A DNA stretch of 36,557 bases from an uncultured Dorea sp. (GTDB lineage Bacteria > Bacillota > Clostridia > Lachnospirales > Lachnospiraceae). The stretch lies in contig CAJTRE010000020.1 in assembly GCA_910578495.1 (NCBI GenBank), positions 1 to 36,557 on the forward strand, written 5' to 3'. The stretch's first letter is position 1, and each line of letters begins with the position of its first letter. Both the position numbers and the translations under genes were made by a program. Below are positions 1-7,440 of the stretch, one piece after another. The notes beneath the pieces are model-generated. The model had not been told where the DNA came from. It saw only the letters and a program-made list of their open reading frames with translations, and made no database searches.

Positions 1-356
1 CCGTACAGATGCCTGTGTAAAGTTCATGCCGCCTTTATGCCGCCCACCGCCTGGACAGTAAACAGGTTTCCTCCAGGCTTATCCCAGGTTAACGACTACC
101 CCCTGGTTTTGATGGAATCTCTACGCTTTCGACATTTCCGTAAGCGGTTTATATGTTCATTCATCTCCTTCACACCCACCTGACAGTTATATCTGCCTTT
201 TCCCTAACGCTCAATACCATAGCTTTTGACTACAGCACCTTAGGGTGGTTTGGAACCTCCACCTGTATAGCGGTTCCGGCGGGCCCTCCGCCATCATCTG
301 TACAGCATAGCTGTCTTCAAGTAGCTACGCTACTTGGACTCGCCTTCGTGGCGCAC
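1..356 (-). mobile_element. Inner group II intron, 5' part (continues off the left edge)
   Basis: Read on the minus strand, the sequence from 356 starts with GTGCGCC, the conserved 5' end of bacterial group II introns. Hairpin-rich sequence typical of intron domain I follows, with no credible protein on either strand. It begins exactly where the outer intron's reverse transcriptase stops matching its family, one base after the codons for YADD (GATGATT then GTGCG). The remaining RNA domains and any inner reverse transcriptase lie beyond position 1. The 5' boundary is seen directly; group II identity rests on the GTGYG start, the position and the domain-I-like look of the sequence. Confidence 0.8.
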
Positions 357-1179
357 AATCATCAGCGTAACGCACCACATACCCATCTTTTAGATTTGTA
401 TATTTTCGTGCATAACTCAACCAGCCCTTACTTCCTTTCATGTTGCCTTTCTTCACTCCATTTGGTGTAAAAGTCTCCCACTGGCTACTTACCCACCAAT
501 CAAGTTCATTCAGCACAATGAGCGAAAGTAGCGGACTAATCAGCCCACCTTGCGGTGTACCCTTGTCCGGTATTCCTTCTCCTTCAATTTCTGATTTTAA
601 TATTTTGCTAATGATACATAGCAATCGTTTATCTCGTATACCTAATGTCCATATCTGTTTTAGCAGCTTTCCGTGGTTTACATTATCAAAGAAGCCCTTG
701 ATGTCCACATCCACACAATAATAATGTTTATACATATTTACCATGCTGACAACTCTGCTGACCGCATGGTGGGCATCTCTATTCTGCCGGAATCCATATG
801 AGTGATTATGAAACTTAGGTTCACAAATCGGCTCTAACACCTGTAAGATACACTGTTGTATCAATCTATCCCAGATACATGGAATCCCTAACGGACGCTT
901 TTTATCGCTTCCGGGCTTAGGAATAAAGACCCTCCTGACTGATTGCGGATGATAATCTGCTAATTGTTTTCTGACAGTTTCAATTACTTCCCTGTCCGAT
1001 AGACCTTTGATATCCTCGATTGTTTTACCATCTGTACCAGCGGTTTTACTTCCGCTATTGGTTTTTAGGTTTCGGTATGCCAGGCAAATATTCTGCTCTG
1101 AACCGATAATTTCTAATAACTTATAAAAGTTGTTACCATTTTTGCTCTGCTGATACAACTCATCAAATGCTTTCTGCAT
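325..1179 (-). pseudogene. ltrA: Group II intron reverse transcriptase/maturase (LtrA-like), 5' part, interrupted by a second intron
   Basis: This is the reverse transcriptase domain of a group II intron-encoded protein, which normally copies and mobilises the intron and helps it splice. Visible blocks are FIPKPGSDKKRPLGIP, the CVDVDIKGFFDNV catalytic block, GTPQGGLISPLLS, and VVRYADD at about residues 270-276, which is the active-site YxDD. After YADD the protein reads through the inner intron for about ten unrelated residues and stops at 325. The family is usually over 400 residues, so fingers and palm are present while thumb, maturase X domain and any endonuclease are missing from this segment. 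The frame is open upstream of the ATG at 1179, and an AGGAGG lies about 40 bases upstream, so a non-ATG start nearer 1212 is possible. Function would require splicing of the inner intron. Confidence 0.85.
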
Positions 1180-1979
1180 ATCGTAATATTCGTTGTACCG
1201 GAGCTTAGCTTTCTTTTGTATGGTCTGTAACCTCCTATCTGGGAGTTATTACATCTCTTAGTCTTACTCGAACCCATACCATTTGTAACTTATTTACTCT
1301 AATGTATGACTAGTGGCTATCCCTCCACCGTTTGTTATCACGGTTTCATCGGTACTATGCCACCGCTTTCACTGACATTATCTCCCTTATATCATCGCTA
1401 ATCTCACGATGACTTTCCCGTTCGATACGTTTCATAGACAGTAAAATCTCCACGCTGTCAGCTTACGACGTTCCGAATGCGTTATCTGTTCATATATACC
1501 CGTAGGTTCCCATCTCTGAGCCTGCTACCACATCAATGCCTGTAACATTGCACGGATTTTCATAAAGGCAGAAGTCTTACTCACCCGCAGTAGCAACACT
1601 AGTTGTGTTACTAAGCATTTCTACTTAGTCCCGATATAGACCCGTACATTCGAGGGTTCGTCAGTGGATTATGTAACATCCACCATTCTAACCATAGGTA
1701 TTTTATAGACTCCCGGCATATAGGATACACCATCCACCTCTGGACAGCTTTCGTCAACTACTATTGTTACGGTATCTCTCTGCCGACTTCACCGGGCTTC
1801 TGACATTTCAATGTTTACTCATTTCCATGCCAGCCGGAGTATTAGAGTAGCCTTTCAGGGCGTTACCCCTTCATTCGACTATTCACGCATTCAGTTCTCC
1901 AACTCGAACTAATTTCATTACAATAAACAATGATTCAGTTGAGATGTGCCAGTCCTTTTCAGACTGGAACGTCTCGCAC
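357..1979 (-). mobile_element. Outer group II intron inserted in the virD4/traG coupling gene (interrupted)
   Basis: The intron's 5' end is at 1979 on the minus strand (GTGCGAGACG), immediately after the coupling-protein codons for VTDPKG and the first base of the next codon. About 800 bases of structured non-coding RNA (1180-1979, domains I to IV) precede the intron-encoded reverse transcriptase. No other gene is visible in 1180-1979. The intron is cut at 357/356 by the inner intron, so its maturase end and domains V and VI should lie off the left edge. The intron has the same orientation as its host gene, so it could be spliced from the virD4 mRNA. Confidence 0.85.
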
Positions 1980-2454
1980 CTCCCTTAGGATCGGTGACCA
2001 CCATAGAACAGTTGCACTGCATGATGTTGACTACGGCGTATGCCCGGCTTTTTCCCGCACCGGAACCGCCCACCACCAAAACATTTAAGTTTCGTTTGTG
2101 CTTATAGCAGTCCAGTCCCATACGGAAGTTCTGGGTTAAAATGAGATTCTGGGTGTACCGCTTGTCCCGGTAACGCTTGCAGATGGAAGCTGCATCACCC
2201 CATTTGGCAGAGCCATGCTCCACCCCTCTTCGATAGTTTCTCTTCTGGGAATAATAAATACCGATGCCTAACACATAGGCGATTGTGAATGTGAACATAC
2301 ACCGCAGCGTGTACGGTGTATAAGAAATAGAAAAAGGCTGATCCAGTTTTTCGGTCAGCACTTGTAAGATCTGTAACAGATTGGTATCTGGTTTTATGGC
2401 ACAGGCAGTGATGGCGCCTGCCCACCAGACAACGGGCAAAAACAGCAGCCACAC
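1980..2454 (-). CDS. virD4: VirD4/TraG-type conjugation coupling protein, 5' exon
   Basis: The coupling ATPase docks the relaxase-DNA complex onto the type IV secretion channel at the membrane. This first exon shows two membrane segments (WLLFLPVVWWAGAITACAI and FTFTIAYVLGIGIYY), then the SAKWGDA region, the Walker A loop VVGGSGAGKS, and VVTDPKG, where the outer group II intron begins at 1979. The rest of the gene is off the window. The start is uncertain. GTG at 2454 is the first in-frame start codon, but the frame is open and protein-like (...PAEVAWKRADLW) for about 57 bases upstream without any ATG, GTG or TTG. Either a rare start is used or there is a small indel. The neighbouring DUF4314 gene overlaps this stretch. 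Confidence 0.85.
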
Positions 2455-2477
2455 CCAAAGGTCCGCACGTTTCCATG

Positions 2478-2756
2478 CTACCTCTGCGGGCTTCTCTCCT
2501 TCTTCGCTTTTTCACTCTTTGGCACTTCCTTTGCTGGTCCGTCTATCCTATGAAAAGAATCCTCTCCGGGGATCAGGGCAAGGCTTCGCCCATTCTCCCA
2601 ATGCATGTGAATCTGCCCGGCGTCATCAATATATGCTACCGTTCCCTGTAATCCCGGCGGCATCCCCGGCTCGTCCATAAAGTCCAGGCAGAGCCTTGTC
2701 CCTTTCGGATACCGCTTTCGTAATTGTTCCACTTGTTTTTGATCGTATATACTCAT
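2478..2756 (-). CDS. DUF4314 family protein
   Basis: A 92-residue soluble protein of a family common in Firmicute conjugative elements. The motif run is DQKQVEQLRKRYPKGTRL, then PPGLQGTVAYIDDAGQIHM, then WENGRSLALIPGEDSF, which looks like a small beta-barrel (SH3/KOW-like) domain. I chose the second ATG (2756) because it lies six bases after GGAGGG; the ATG at 2762 abuts that site. It sits directly upstream of the coupling protein in the transfer operon. The biochemical function of DUF4314 is not established. Confidence 0.75.
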   Translation of the reverse strand: MSIYDQKQVEQLRKRYPKGTRLCLDFMDEPGMPPGLQGTVAYIDDAGQIHMHWENGRSLALIPGEDSFHRIDGPAKEVPKSEKAKKERSPQR

Positions 2757-2774
2757 AGACATCCCTCCCTTCTG

Positions 2775-3086
2775 TTACCAGAAGAAGTGCCTGCTGGTGT
2801 GTGGTTTCATGACCTTTAAGATCACGCTGTCAATGCCGTCGCTGTACCTGCCCATGGCAAGATACTTGTCCCGCAGCCGATTGAGGGCATTGCGAAGTTC
2901 CCGCTGTTCCTCACTTGTAATGGGAAGCCTTTTCTCGGAAAGCTCATAGGCTCGGACTTTCTGCAGCATGGCTTCTGTCTCTGGGTGAACCGTTCCCCTT
3001 TGGCTCTGGGCTGCCAGCTCATCTTTGAGTGCCACCACAAACATATTTTTCATGATGTTATCCGTTTTTAAATAGTAATCTGCCAT
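2775..3086 (-). CDS. Small conserved ICE protein, unknown function
   Basis: A 103-residue, mostly helical, charged protein with no signal peptide or membrane segment (KNMFVVALKDELAAQSQRG, then LRNALNRLRDKYLAMG). I do not recognise a named family. The start at 3086 (MADYYLKTD) is seven bases after GGAGGG; an in-frame ATG at 3092 is too close to that site. It lies between the LtrC/ArdC-like and DUF4314 genes in the transfer operon, so a role in DNA transfer is plausible by context only. Confidence 0.6.
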   Translation of the reverse strand: MADYYLKTDNIMKNMFVVALKDELAAQSQRGTVHPETEAMLQKVRAYELSEKRLPITSEEQRELRNALNRLRDKYLAMGRYSDGIDSVILKVMKPHTSRHFFW

Positions 3087-3171
3087 CCGCATTCCCTCCT
3101 GTCTTTGTTACACCCAACATACCACAAGACCTTCCCAATAGCTATCCCACCGGCGGAACTTTTTTAAGAAC

Positions 3172-4122
3172 CTATCGCTCCGGCTGTTTCTCTTTTTTCT
3201 CCTTCTTCGGTGTCTGCTTTGGCGGTTCCTCAAAGGAAAACGCATCCTTGGAAAAGGTCTGCTCCTGTTCCCCAAAATTCCGTTCCATATGGTTGCGGAT
3301 GGTATAGGCTGCCTGACGCACATCATTCAAAAACCCCCTTAATTCCTGAGGATCTTTCTGTCCGTTTGCCTGCATCTCTGCCACTTTTCCAAACTGGAAG
3401 CCGGACACGTCCGCCCCATACCGCTTGCCTACCACGTAGGCTGCACAATAGGCTTGTGCATTCACTTTCTTTCTCATATAATTCCCATCGTGCTGATCCA
3501 GGGCGGCACAGGACAGTTCCCGGTTCACTGCATGGAATGTTGTATTCTCATCCATTCCGTTGCGCACATAGACGGTACGCTGTTTCGGGATATACTGTGC
3601 CTGGATGCCCTCCGGCAGATTGTCTGCGATCTGCATCCGCACTGGCTGATCCTTTAAGACTGCATGGATCAGTTCTTCCATGGAACGCTGTGGACGTTCC
3701 TCCAGCGGTTTCCCAGACATCTGGCTGATGTCAAATCCTTTACCGATGGCATAGCCTGTCCGCATCTCCCCATCTTTTTCATATTCCGTACTGACCATAT
3801 AGGTGTAACCATGCACCCCGGATTTTGGAGAACGGTGTTCTTTTTTCCAGTAATCATAGGATTTTACCACCGTTGCCTCTGGATTCTGTCCGTAGATCAA
3901 CAGAAGATTGGGTGTTTTCTGCGTATTACACTGTGCCATAAAATCTAAAAATCCCTTTAAAGAATCCCCGTTTTGGAACACCGCCTGTGCCTGGGCATCT
4001 ACCTCTGCCCACACCTCTTCCCTCTGCTGTTTTTTCATGGCTGCATATTCTTCTTTTGATAACTGCTGTTGTGAAGTTTTTTCTTCCCCTGCCCCACCAG
4101 GGATCATGTTCGTTAAATCCAT
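3172..4122 (-). CDS. LtrC/ArdC-like protein of the transfer operon, metalloprotease motif lost
   Basis: A 316-residue protein. Residues about 50-135 resemble the ArdC N-terminal domain, a single-strand-DNA-binding domain of conjugative elements (KGFLDFMAQ, then NLLLIYGQNPEATVVKSYDYW, then GVHGYTYMV). The C-terminal half has the layout of the zincin domain that usually follows (TTFHAVNRELSCAALD, then AQAYCAAYVVGKRYGADV), but the HExxH zinc motif is absent, so protease activity is unlikely. The C-terminus is Lys-rich (KQTPKKEKKEKQPER). It starts four bases after the pcfB stop with AGGTAAGG upstream. Its family protects or coats incoming DNA and is often encoded beside relaxases. The LtrC-like name rests on context. 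Confidence 0.6.
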   Translation of the reverse strand: MDLTNMIPGGAGEEKTSQQQLSKEEYAAMKKQQREEVWAEVDAQAQAVFQNGDSLKGFLDFMAQCNTQKTPNLLLIYGQNPEATVVKSYDYWKKEHRSPKSGVHGYTYMVSTEYEKDGEMRTGYAIGKGFDISQMSGKPLEERPQRSMEELIHAVLKDQPVRMQIADNLPEGIQAQYIPKQRTVYVRNGMDENTTFHAVNRELSCAALDQHDGNYMRKKVNAQAYCAAYVVGKRYGADVSGFQFGKVAEMQANGQKDPQELRGFLNDVRQAAYTIRNHMERNFGEQEQTFSKDAFSFEEPPKQTPKKEKKEKQPER

Positions 4123-4126
4123 AGCC

Positions 4127-4930
4127 TTACCTGCCTTTCACTTTCTTCTGTTTCTTTCTCTGCTGATTTCTCGGTTTTCTCCGGCTCTGCTGTTGCTTCT
4201 GCCGCTGTTTCTGCTCCGTTTCAATCTTTTTTAATTCCTGCCGGACAGATGGTTTCTCCCCTTTCCAGCTAGTTTCCTGCCCGGAAAAAGAACCGCTGCT
4301 GTGCGAGGAAGGTCCGGACAGATTCCCTGCCTTCTCCGCCTGGGTAAAATTTCCCTCCGAAGGAGAGACTTCCCCTACATCAAACAGATGCTCTTCTTCA
4401 TCCAGTTCAAACTCAATGGTCCCTTCCGGCAGCACCACCTTTTCGGTCTTCACCGGAAGTTCTTCTTTTCCTTCGGTTTTCTCGGTAAACTCTGCATCGA
4501 TCACTCGCTCTCCTTCCCGGACTGGCGCTTGTTCCACAACCGCTTCCCCGGCTTCGGATTTTACAAAGTCCAGATTCATCTTGTCCAGCACCCGGTTCAC
4601 CTTTGCCGCATCATCGGCAAACACCATAATCTCGGAAAACTGGGGGTTCTTCTTATCCCGGATGACCACATACAAAAGCCCCCTGGATTTGGCTTCCCCG
4701 GCAAACTCCCGCAGCCTGTCATGGGGAATGGTGAAAAATTTCATTGCCCGCTGTTCCTTTAACATCCGAAGCAGGTTGGTCTTTCCCCTGGTTTTTTTCT
4801 GGTCCTTCATTACTGCAACGATCAGCACTGCCAGATTCTTTGCAATGCTCCCGCTGATCCGTAACGTGTGTTCCATGCCTTCCATGGAATACCGGACGAT
4901 CTGATCTGCCGCATCACCGCCATAGTTCAT
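4127..4930 (-). CDS. pcfB: PcfB family protein (DUF3801), relaxosome/coupling accessory
   Basis: A 267-residue protein. Residues 1-130 match the DUF3801/PcfB core: DAADQIVRYSMEG, then LAVLIVAVMKD, then FTIPHDRLREFAGEAKSRGLLYVVI, then VFADDAAKVNRVLDKM. The remainder is a low-complexity acidic then Lys/Gln-rich tail (QKQRQKQQQSRRKPRNQQRKKQ). The pCF10 member PcfB is a relaxosome-associated factor that links processed DNA to the coupling protein PcfC. The gene follows the relaxase by 14 bases with a strong GGAGGTGAG site. Family assignment is by motif; the role is inferred from pCF10. Confidence 0.75.
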   Translation of the reverse strand: MNYGGDAADQIVRYSMEGMEHTLRISGSIAKNLAVLIVAVMKDQKKTRGKTNLLRMLKEQRAMKFFTIPHDRLREFAGEAKSRGLLYVVIRDKKNPQFSEIMVFADDAAKVNRVLDKMNLDFVKSEAGEAVVEQAPVREGERVIDAEFTEKTEGKEELPVKTEKVVLPEGTIEFELDEEEHLFDVGEVSPSEGNFTQAEKAGNLSGPSSHSSGSFSGQETSWKGEKPSVRQELKKIETEQKQRQKQQQSRRKPRNQQRKKQKKVKGR

Positions 4931-4944
4931 ACGCTCTCACCTCC

Positions 4945-6213
4945 TTACCGCTTCCGTTCTTCTTCCCTTCGTTGTTTCCCGGACGTTTCCTGTGCCTGTT
5001 CCTTTGCCCGTTTTAACCTCTCTTCCATCTCTTTCGACTGGATCTCGATCTGCTGGCTTAAACGGATCTTTTTCCGAAGTTCTTTTAATTCCCCGTTGAT
5101 CTCCTGAATGCGCATACCACCTGCTTCTTTTCGGTATAGCGTCCTTCGTTCCTTCATCAAGGAAAGTACCTGTTCCTCCAAAGGTTTCCGGTATGCTGCC
5201 AGCTCTTCCCTGGTGGTGATCCCTTCTTTTTGCAAAAACTCCATCTGCCGAATGCGGAGATCCAGTTTTCGGATATCGGAACGGACCGCATAAGAAATCC
5301 GTTTTGGCTTCTGCTGAAGCACTCCCATCCGATACAGATAAGAAAAATACAGCTTTTGAAGTCCGGTAAGTTTCCTCTTTGGAAACTTCACCTGTGGTTT
5401 TCCATAGACCTGTTGGATCTTTGGACGCAGGATCTTCTCCCGGATCTCTGCCTCCCCATAGCCTTTTCCCAAGGAACGCAGACGGACATACCTCTCCATA
5501 TCCGGTGTCTTTAATGCCGGATACTTCCGGTTCAGCTTCCAGGTATAACCCCGCTTCTCCATTTCTTTTACAAACTGACTCCAGGAAAAGCTCACGCCAA
5601 TGGCTTCCCGGATATCCATGCGGATGGCAGTCCTCCAGGTAGGTTTCCCTTCTGCTTCTGCTTTCCACTGGGCATAGTGCATGGCCTTCCCCTGATTCGT
5701 CTGGATCACGGAAAGACCGTATTTCCTGCATAAGTCATCCGAAATCCGGCGCACTTCGGTAAAATAACTTTTGGCATTACTGTGGTATTTCTTCCCATCT
5801 GCCATGCTCACCGAATTCCATACCAGATGATTATGGTAATGACTGGTATTCAAATGAGTCGTGATCACCACTTCAAACTGCCCTTTCAATAACTGCTCTG
5901 CCAGCTCCTGTCCAATGAGATGTGCTAGTTCGGGGGATACTTCCCCTTCTGCAAAGCTCTGCACCAGATGGTAGCCCTGTACCCCGCCTTTCTTATGGAA
6001 GCGCTCTTTGGTCTTTACCATGTCCGCATAGGCATTTTCACAGGTACACCCAATGGCATCCTCAAAAATGGTCTCTTCTGTTTTTTCCCGGTTTAGGGCA
6101 TAATCGATGGCTTCTTCCAAAGAGCCGGCACTCTTAGTGGTCTTTGCCCGGTCCTTCACATAATCAATGGAACGGTCCAGGCGGTGGACGGGGAGGACGC
6201 TGGTATATGCCAT
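4945..6213 (-). CDS. MOBP-type relaxase (MobA/VirD2 family)
   Basis: A 422-residue DNA-nicking transesterase that cuts oriT and leads the strand into the recipient. An N-terminal motif SIDYVKDRAKT supplies the likely catalytic tyrosine (Tyr18). Motif III, the metal-binding histidines, is TTHLNTSHYHNHLVWNS (His120, 125, 127, 129). The C-terminal 150 residues are a charged coiled-coil-like region. The ATG follows the mobC stop without a gap (TAGATG), so the two are translationally coupled. It is followed by pcfB. Length and motif order are normal for the family. Confidence 0.9.
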   Translation of the reverse strand: MAYTSVLPVHRLDRSIDYVKDRAKTTKSAGSLEEAIDYALNREKTEETIFEDAIGCTCENAYADMVKTKERFHKKGGVQGYHLVQSFAEGEVSPELAHLIGQELAEQLLKGQFEVVITTHLNTSHYHNHLVWNSVSMADGKKYHSNAKSYFTEVRRISDDLCRKYGLSVIQTNQGKAMHYAQWKAEAEGKPTWRTAIRMDIREAIGVSFSWSQFVKEMEKRGYTWKLNRKYPALKTPDMERYVRLRSLGKGYGEAEIREKILRPKIQQVYGKPQVKFPKRKLTGLQKLYFSYLYRMGVLQQKPKRISYAVRSDIRKLDLRIRQMEFLQKEGITTREELAAYRKPLEEQVLSLMKERRTLYRKEAGGMRIQEINGELKELRKKIRLSQQIEIQSKEMEERLKRAKEQAQETSGKQRREEERKR

Positions 6214-6522
6214 CTACCATTCCTCTTTTACCAGACGCCAGGTCTCTTTGGAAATCCGCAGCATTTCCTGTACGCTGGCTTCCCCTGCCATCCCGGTGCC
6301 ATTGGCGACATGGGCCAGCTGGTTGGCATTGTTGCAAAGCCCCGCAATCTTCCGAAGAAGTTCTGCATGATGCTCACAGGGCTTTGTCTGGAGCTGTGCG
6401 CCTAAGATCAGGGAACGTAAAAATTCCTCCCTGCTTAGTCCACTCTTTGCCACCTGTCCGTCCAGATGCCGAAGTTCCTTTGCATTCAACCGTACCGGAA
6501 CCACATGGTTTCGTTTTCTCAT
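6214..6522 (-). CDS. mobC: MobC-type mobilisation/relaxosome protein
   Basis: A 102-residue small basic DNA-binding protein. Its N-terminus, NHVVPVRLNAKELRHLDGQVAKSG, is a ribbon-helix-helix-like start, and the later stretch LLRKIAGLCNNANQLAHVAN is the conserved MobC signature. MobC proteins open oriT DNA and help the relaxase nick it. It starts after GGGAGGTGG, stops exactly where the relaxase starts, and is preceded by a small membrane-protein gene and the candidate oriT. Family assignment is firm. Confidence 0.85.
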   Translation of the reverse strand: MRKRNHVVPVRLNAKELRHLDGQVAKSGLSREEFLRSLILGAQLQTKPCEHHAELLRKIAGLCNNANQLAHVANGTGMAGEASVQEMLRISKETWRLVKEEW

Positions 6523-6543
6523 TTGACCACCTCCCTTTTTCTT

Positions 6544-6906
6544 TTATGCTATCTGTAAGGGATACACCTGGATTCCTCTGCGCTCCATCTGCCAGAGGAA
6601 TTCCCCGATCTCCCAGACCTGCCCATTCACATCCACCAGCTTTTCGTCCACAAAGCGGCAAAGTCCAATCTCTTTTGTTCCGTCCTCTGCCATCATGCAA
6701 AGGCTTTCCCCATCCAAAAGGGAGAACCGCTCCAACCCTTCCATATCTCGGAAATGGATTGTTTTCCGTTCTCCCTGTTTCTGTCTGCGTATCCGCATCT
6801 GTTCCATCTGCTGATCTTCCCGCTTTCCGGCAACCACACAGCACATCAGTCCAATACCAAAGGCTGCGCCTGCCATTGCCCCAAGCGCCATTCCTGCAAA
6901 AAACAT
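6544..6906 (-). CDS. Small membrane-anchored protein with DUF3789-like N-terminus
   Basis: A 120-residue protein with one N-terminal membrane segment (MFFAGMALGAMAGAAFGIG, then LMCCVVAG) followed by a charged linker and a small soluble domain of beta character. The N-terminal hydrophobic piece resembles the very short DUF3789 proteins found in ICE transfer operons. I chose ATG 6906 because it follows AGGAG by nine bases; an ATG at 6954 has no site and would add an unlikely basic leader. It lies between the candidate oriT and mobC. Function unknown. Confidence 0.6.
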   Translation of the reverse strand: MFFAGMALGAMAGAAFGIGLMCCVVAGKREDQQMEQMRIRRQKQGERKTIHFRDMEGLERFSLLDGESLCMMAEDGTKEIGLCRFVDEKLVDVNGQVWEIGEFLWQMERRGIQVYPLQIA

Positions 6907-6929
6907 GTTTCTTCTCTCCTTTCTCGACT

Positions 6930-7010
6930 GCCGGGGGATTGGGGTTCTCCCCAAAGTGCGTTTGGATATCCAAACGCTATGCTTGCAAAACCAGTTCCAC
7001 CGATTTCCAT
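6930..7010. other. Candidate origin of transfer (oriT), hairpin cluster
   Basis: A non-coding stretch upstream of the small membrane protein, mobC and relaxase holds two perfect hairpins three bases apart. One is TTGGGG-TTCT-CCCCAA at 6939-6954; the other is a 20-bp perfect palindrome centred on GGATATCC at 6958-6977. A GC-rich inverted repeat placed just ahead of mobC/relaxase genes is the usual form of an oriT. No nick-site consensus could be assigned with certainty, so the nic position is unknown. Confidence 0.4.
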
Positions 7011-7032
7011 CGACTCCCCCATGCAGAATCGA

Positions 7033-7359
7033 TTATGATTCCTTTTCTTTAATCTTGATCAATCCATCTAATGTGGTGCAGATAATATGCAATCGGTCTG
7101 CTGTACTGATATCGGTATTCATTGTTCCAGTAACCTCTTTTCCACAGACCACCACCATCCGGCACCGCTTTAAGATTAAGTGGGACATCCGGTTGTATGC
7201 CTGCAAATCCTCAGCTTCCCCTTCATCCAGAAAAGGAAGAAAGCCAAATCTCGGACAAATAGGAACATAGCCCAACTCATAAATCTTCCGGCAATATCGC
7301 TGCACCTTCACTCTGCTTTCCTCTGCTGGACAACACACATAGGCCATCGCCTGTTCCAT
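7033..7359 (-). CDS. DUF7768/DUF4406-like protein (nucleoside deoxyribosyltransferase-like fold)
   Basis: A 108-residue protein with the pattern MAYVCCPAEES, then YCRKIYELGYVPICPRFGF, then CRMVVVCGKEVTGTMNTDIS, which matches small proteins annotated DUF4406/DUF7768, related to nucleoside 2-deoxyribosyltransferases. Family members are frequent in phages and ICEs, and no substrate is established. The ATG at 7359 follows AGGGGTGAGG; the frame is open to 7386 but that start falls inside an inverted repeat. The leader carries a striking pair of palindromes (7378-7434). Confidence 0.6.
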   Translation of the reverse strand: MEQAMAYVCCPAEESRVKVQRYCRKIYELGYVPICPRFGFLPFLDEGEAEDLQAYNRMSHLILKRCRMVVVCGKEVTGTMNTDISTADRLHIICTTLDGLIKIKEKES

Positions 7360-7377
7360 CGCCTCACCCCTTTCCTG

Positions 7378-7434
7378 CATCCACATGGATGCACCTTTCT
7401 TTTTCAGAAATAAAGTTGGACATCCATGTGGATG
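7378..7434. promoter_or_regulatory. Paired near-palindromes CATCCA-NN-TGGATG, 43 bp apart
   Basis: Positions 7378-7391 (CATCCACATGGATG) and 7421-7434 (CATCCATGTGGATG) are exact reverse complements of each other, and each is itself palindromic apart from its two central bases. They are separated by 29 bases. They lie in the gap between the methyltransferase stop and the DUF7768-like gene start. They can be read as a 14-bp stem with a 29-base loop in RNA, or as two operator sites about four helical turns apart in DNA. Confidence 0.55.
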
Positions 7435-7440
7435 CCCTTT

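Noticed and set aside
153..470. 105-residue plus-strand open frame
   Set aside because: Crosses the junction of the two introns in antisense and has no family features.
4937..5731. 264-residue minus-strand frame inside the relaxase gene
   Set aside because: Same-strand out-of-frame shadow; Gly/Arg/Asp-rich with no family pattern, while the relaxase frame carries the motifs.
6144..7052. 302-residue plus-strand open frame across the mobC and candidate oriT region
   Set aside because: It is antisense to mobC and the small membrane protein gene, has low-complexity Pro/Ser/His-rich sequence and no ribosome site.
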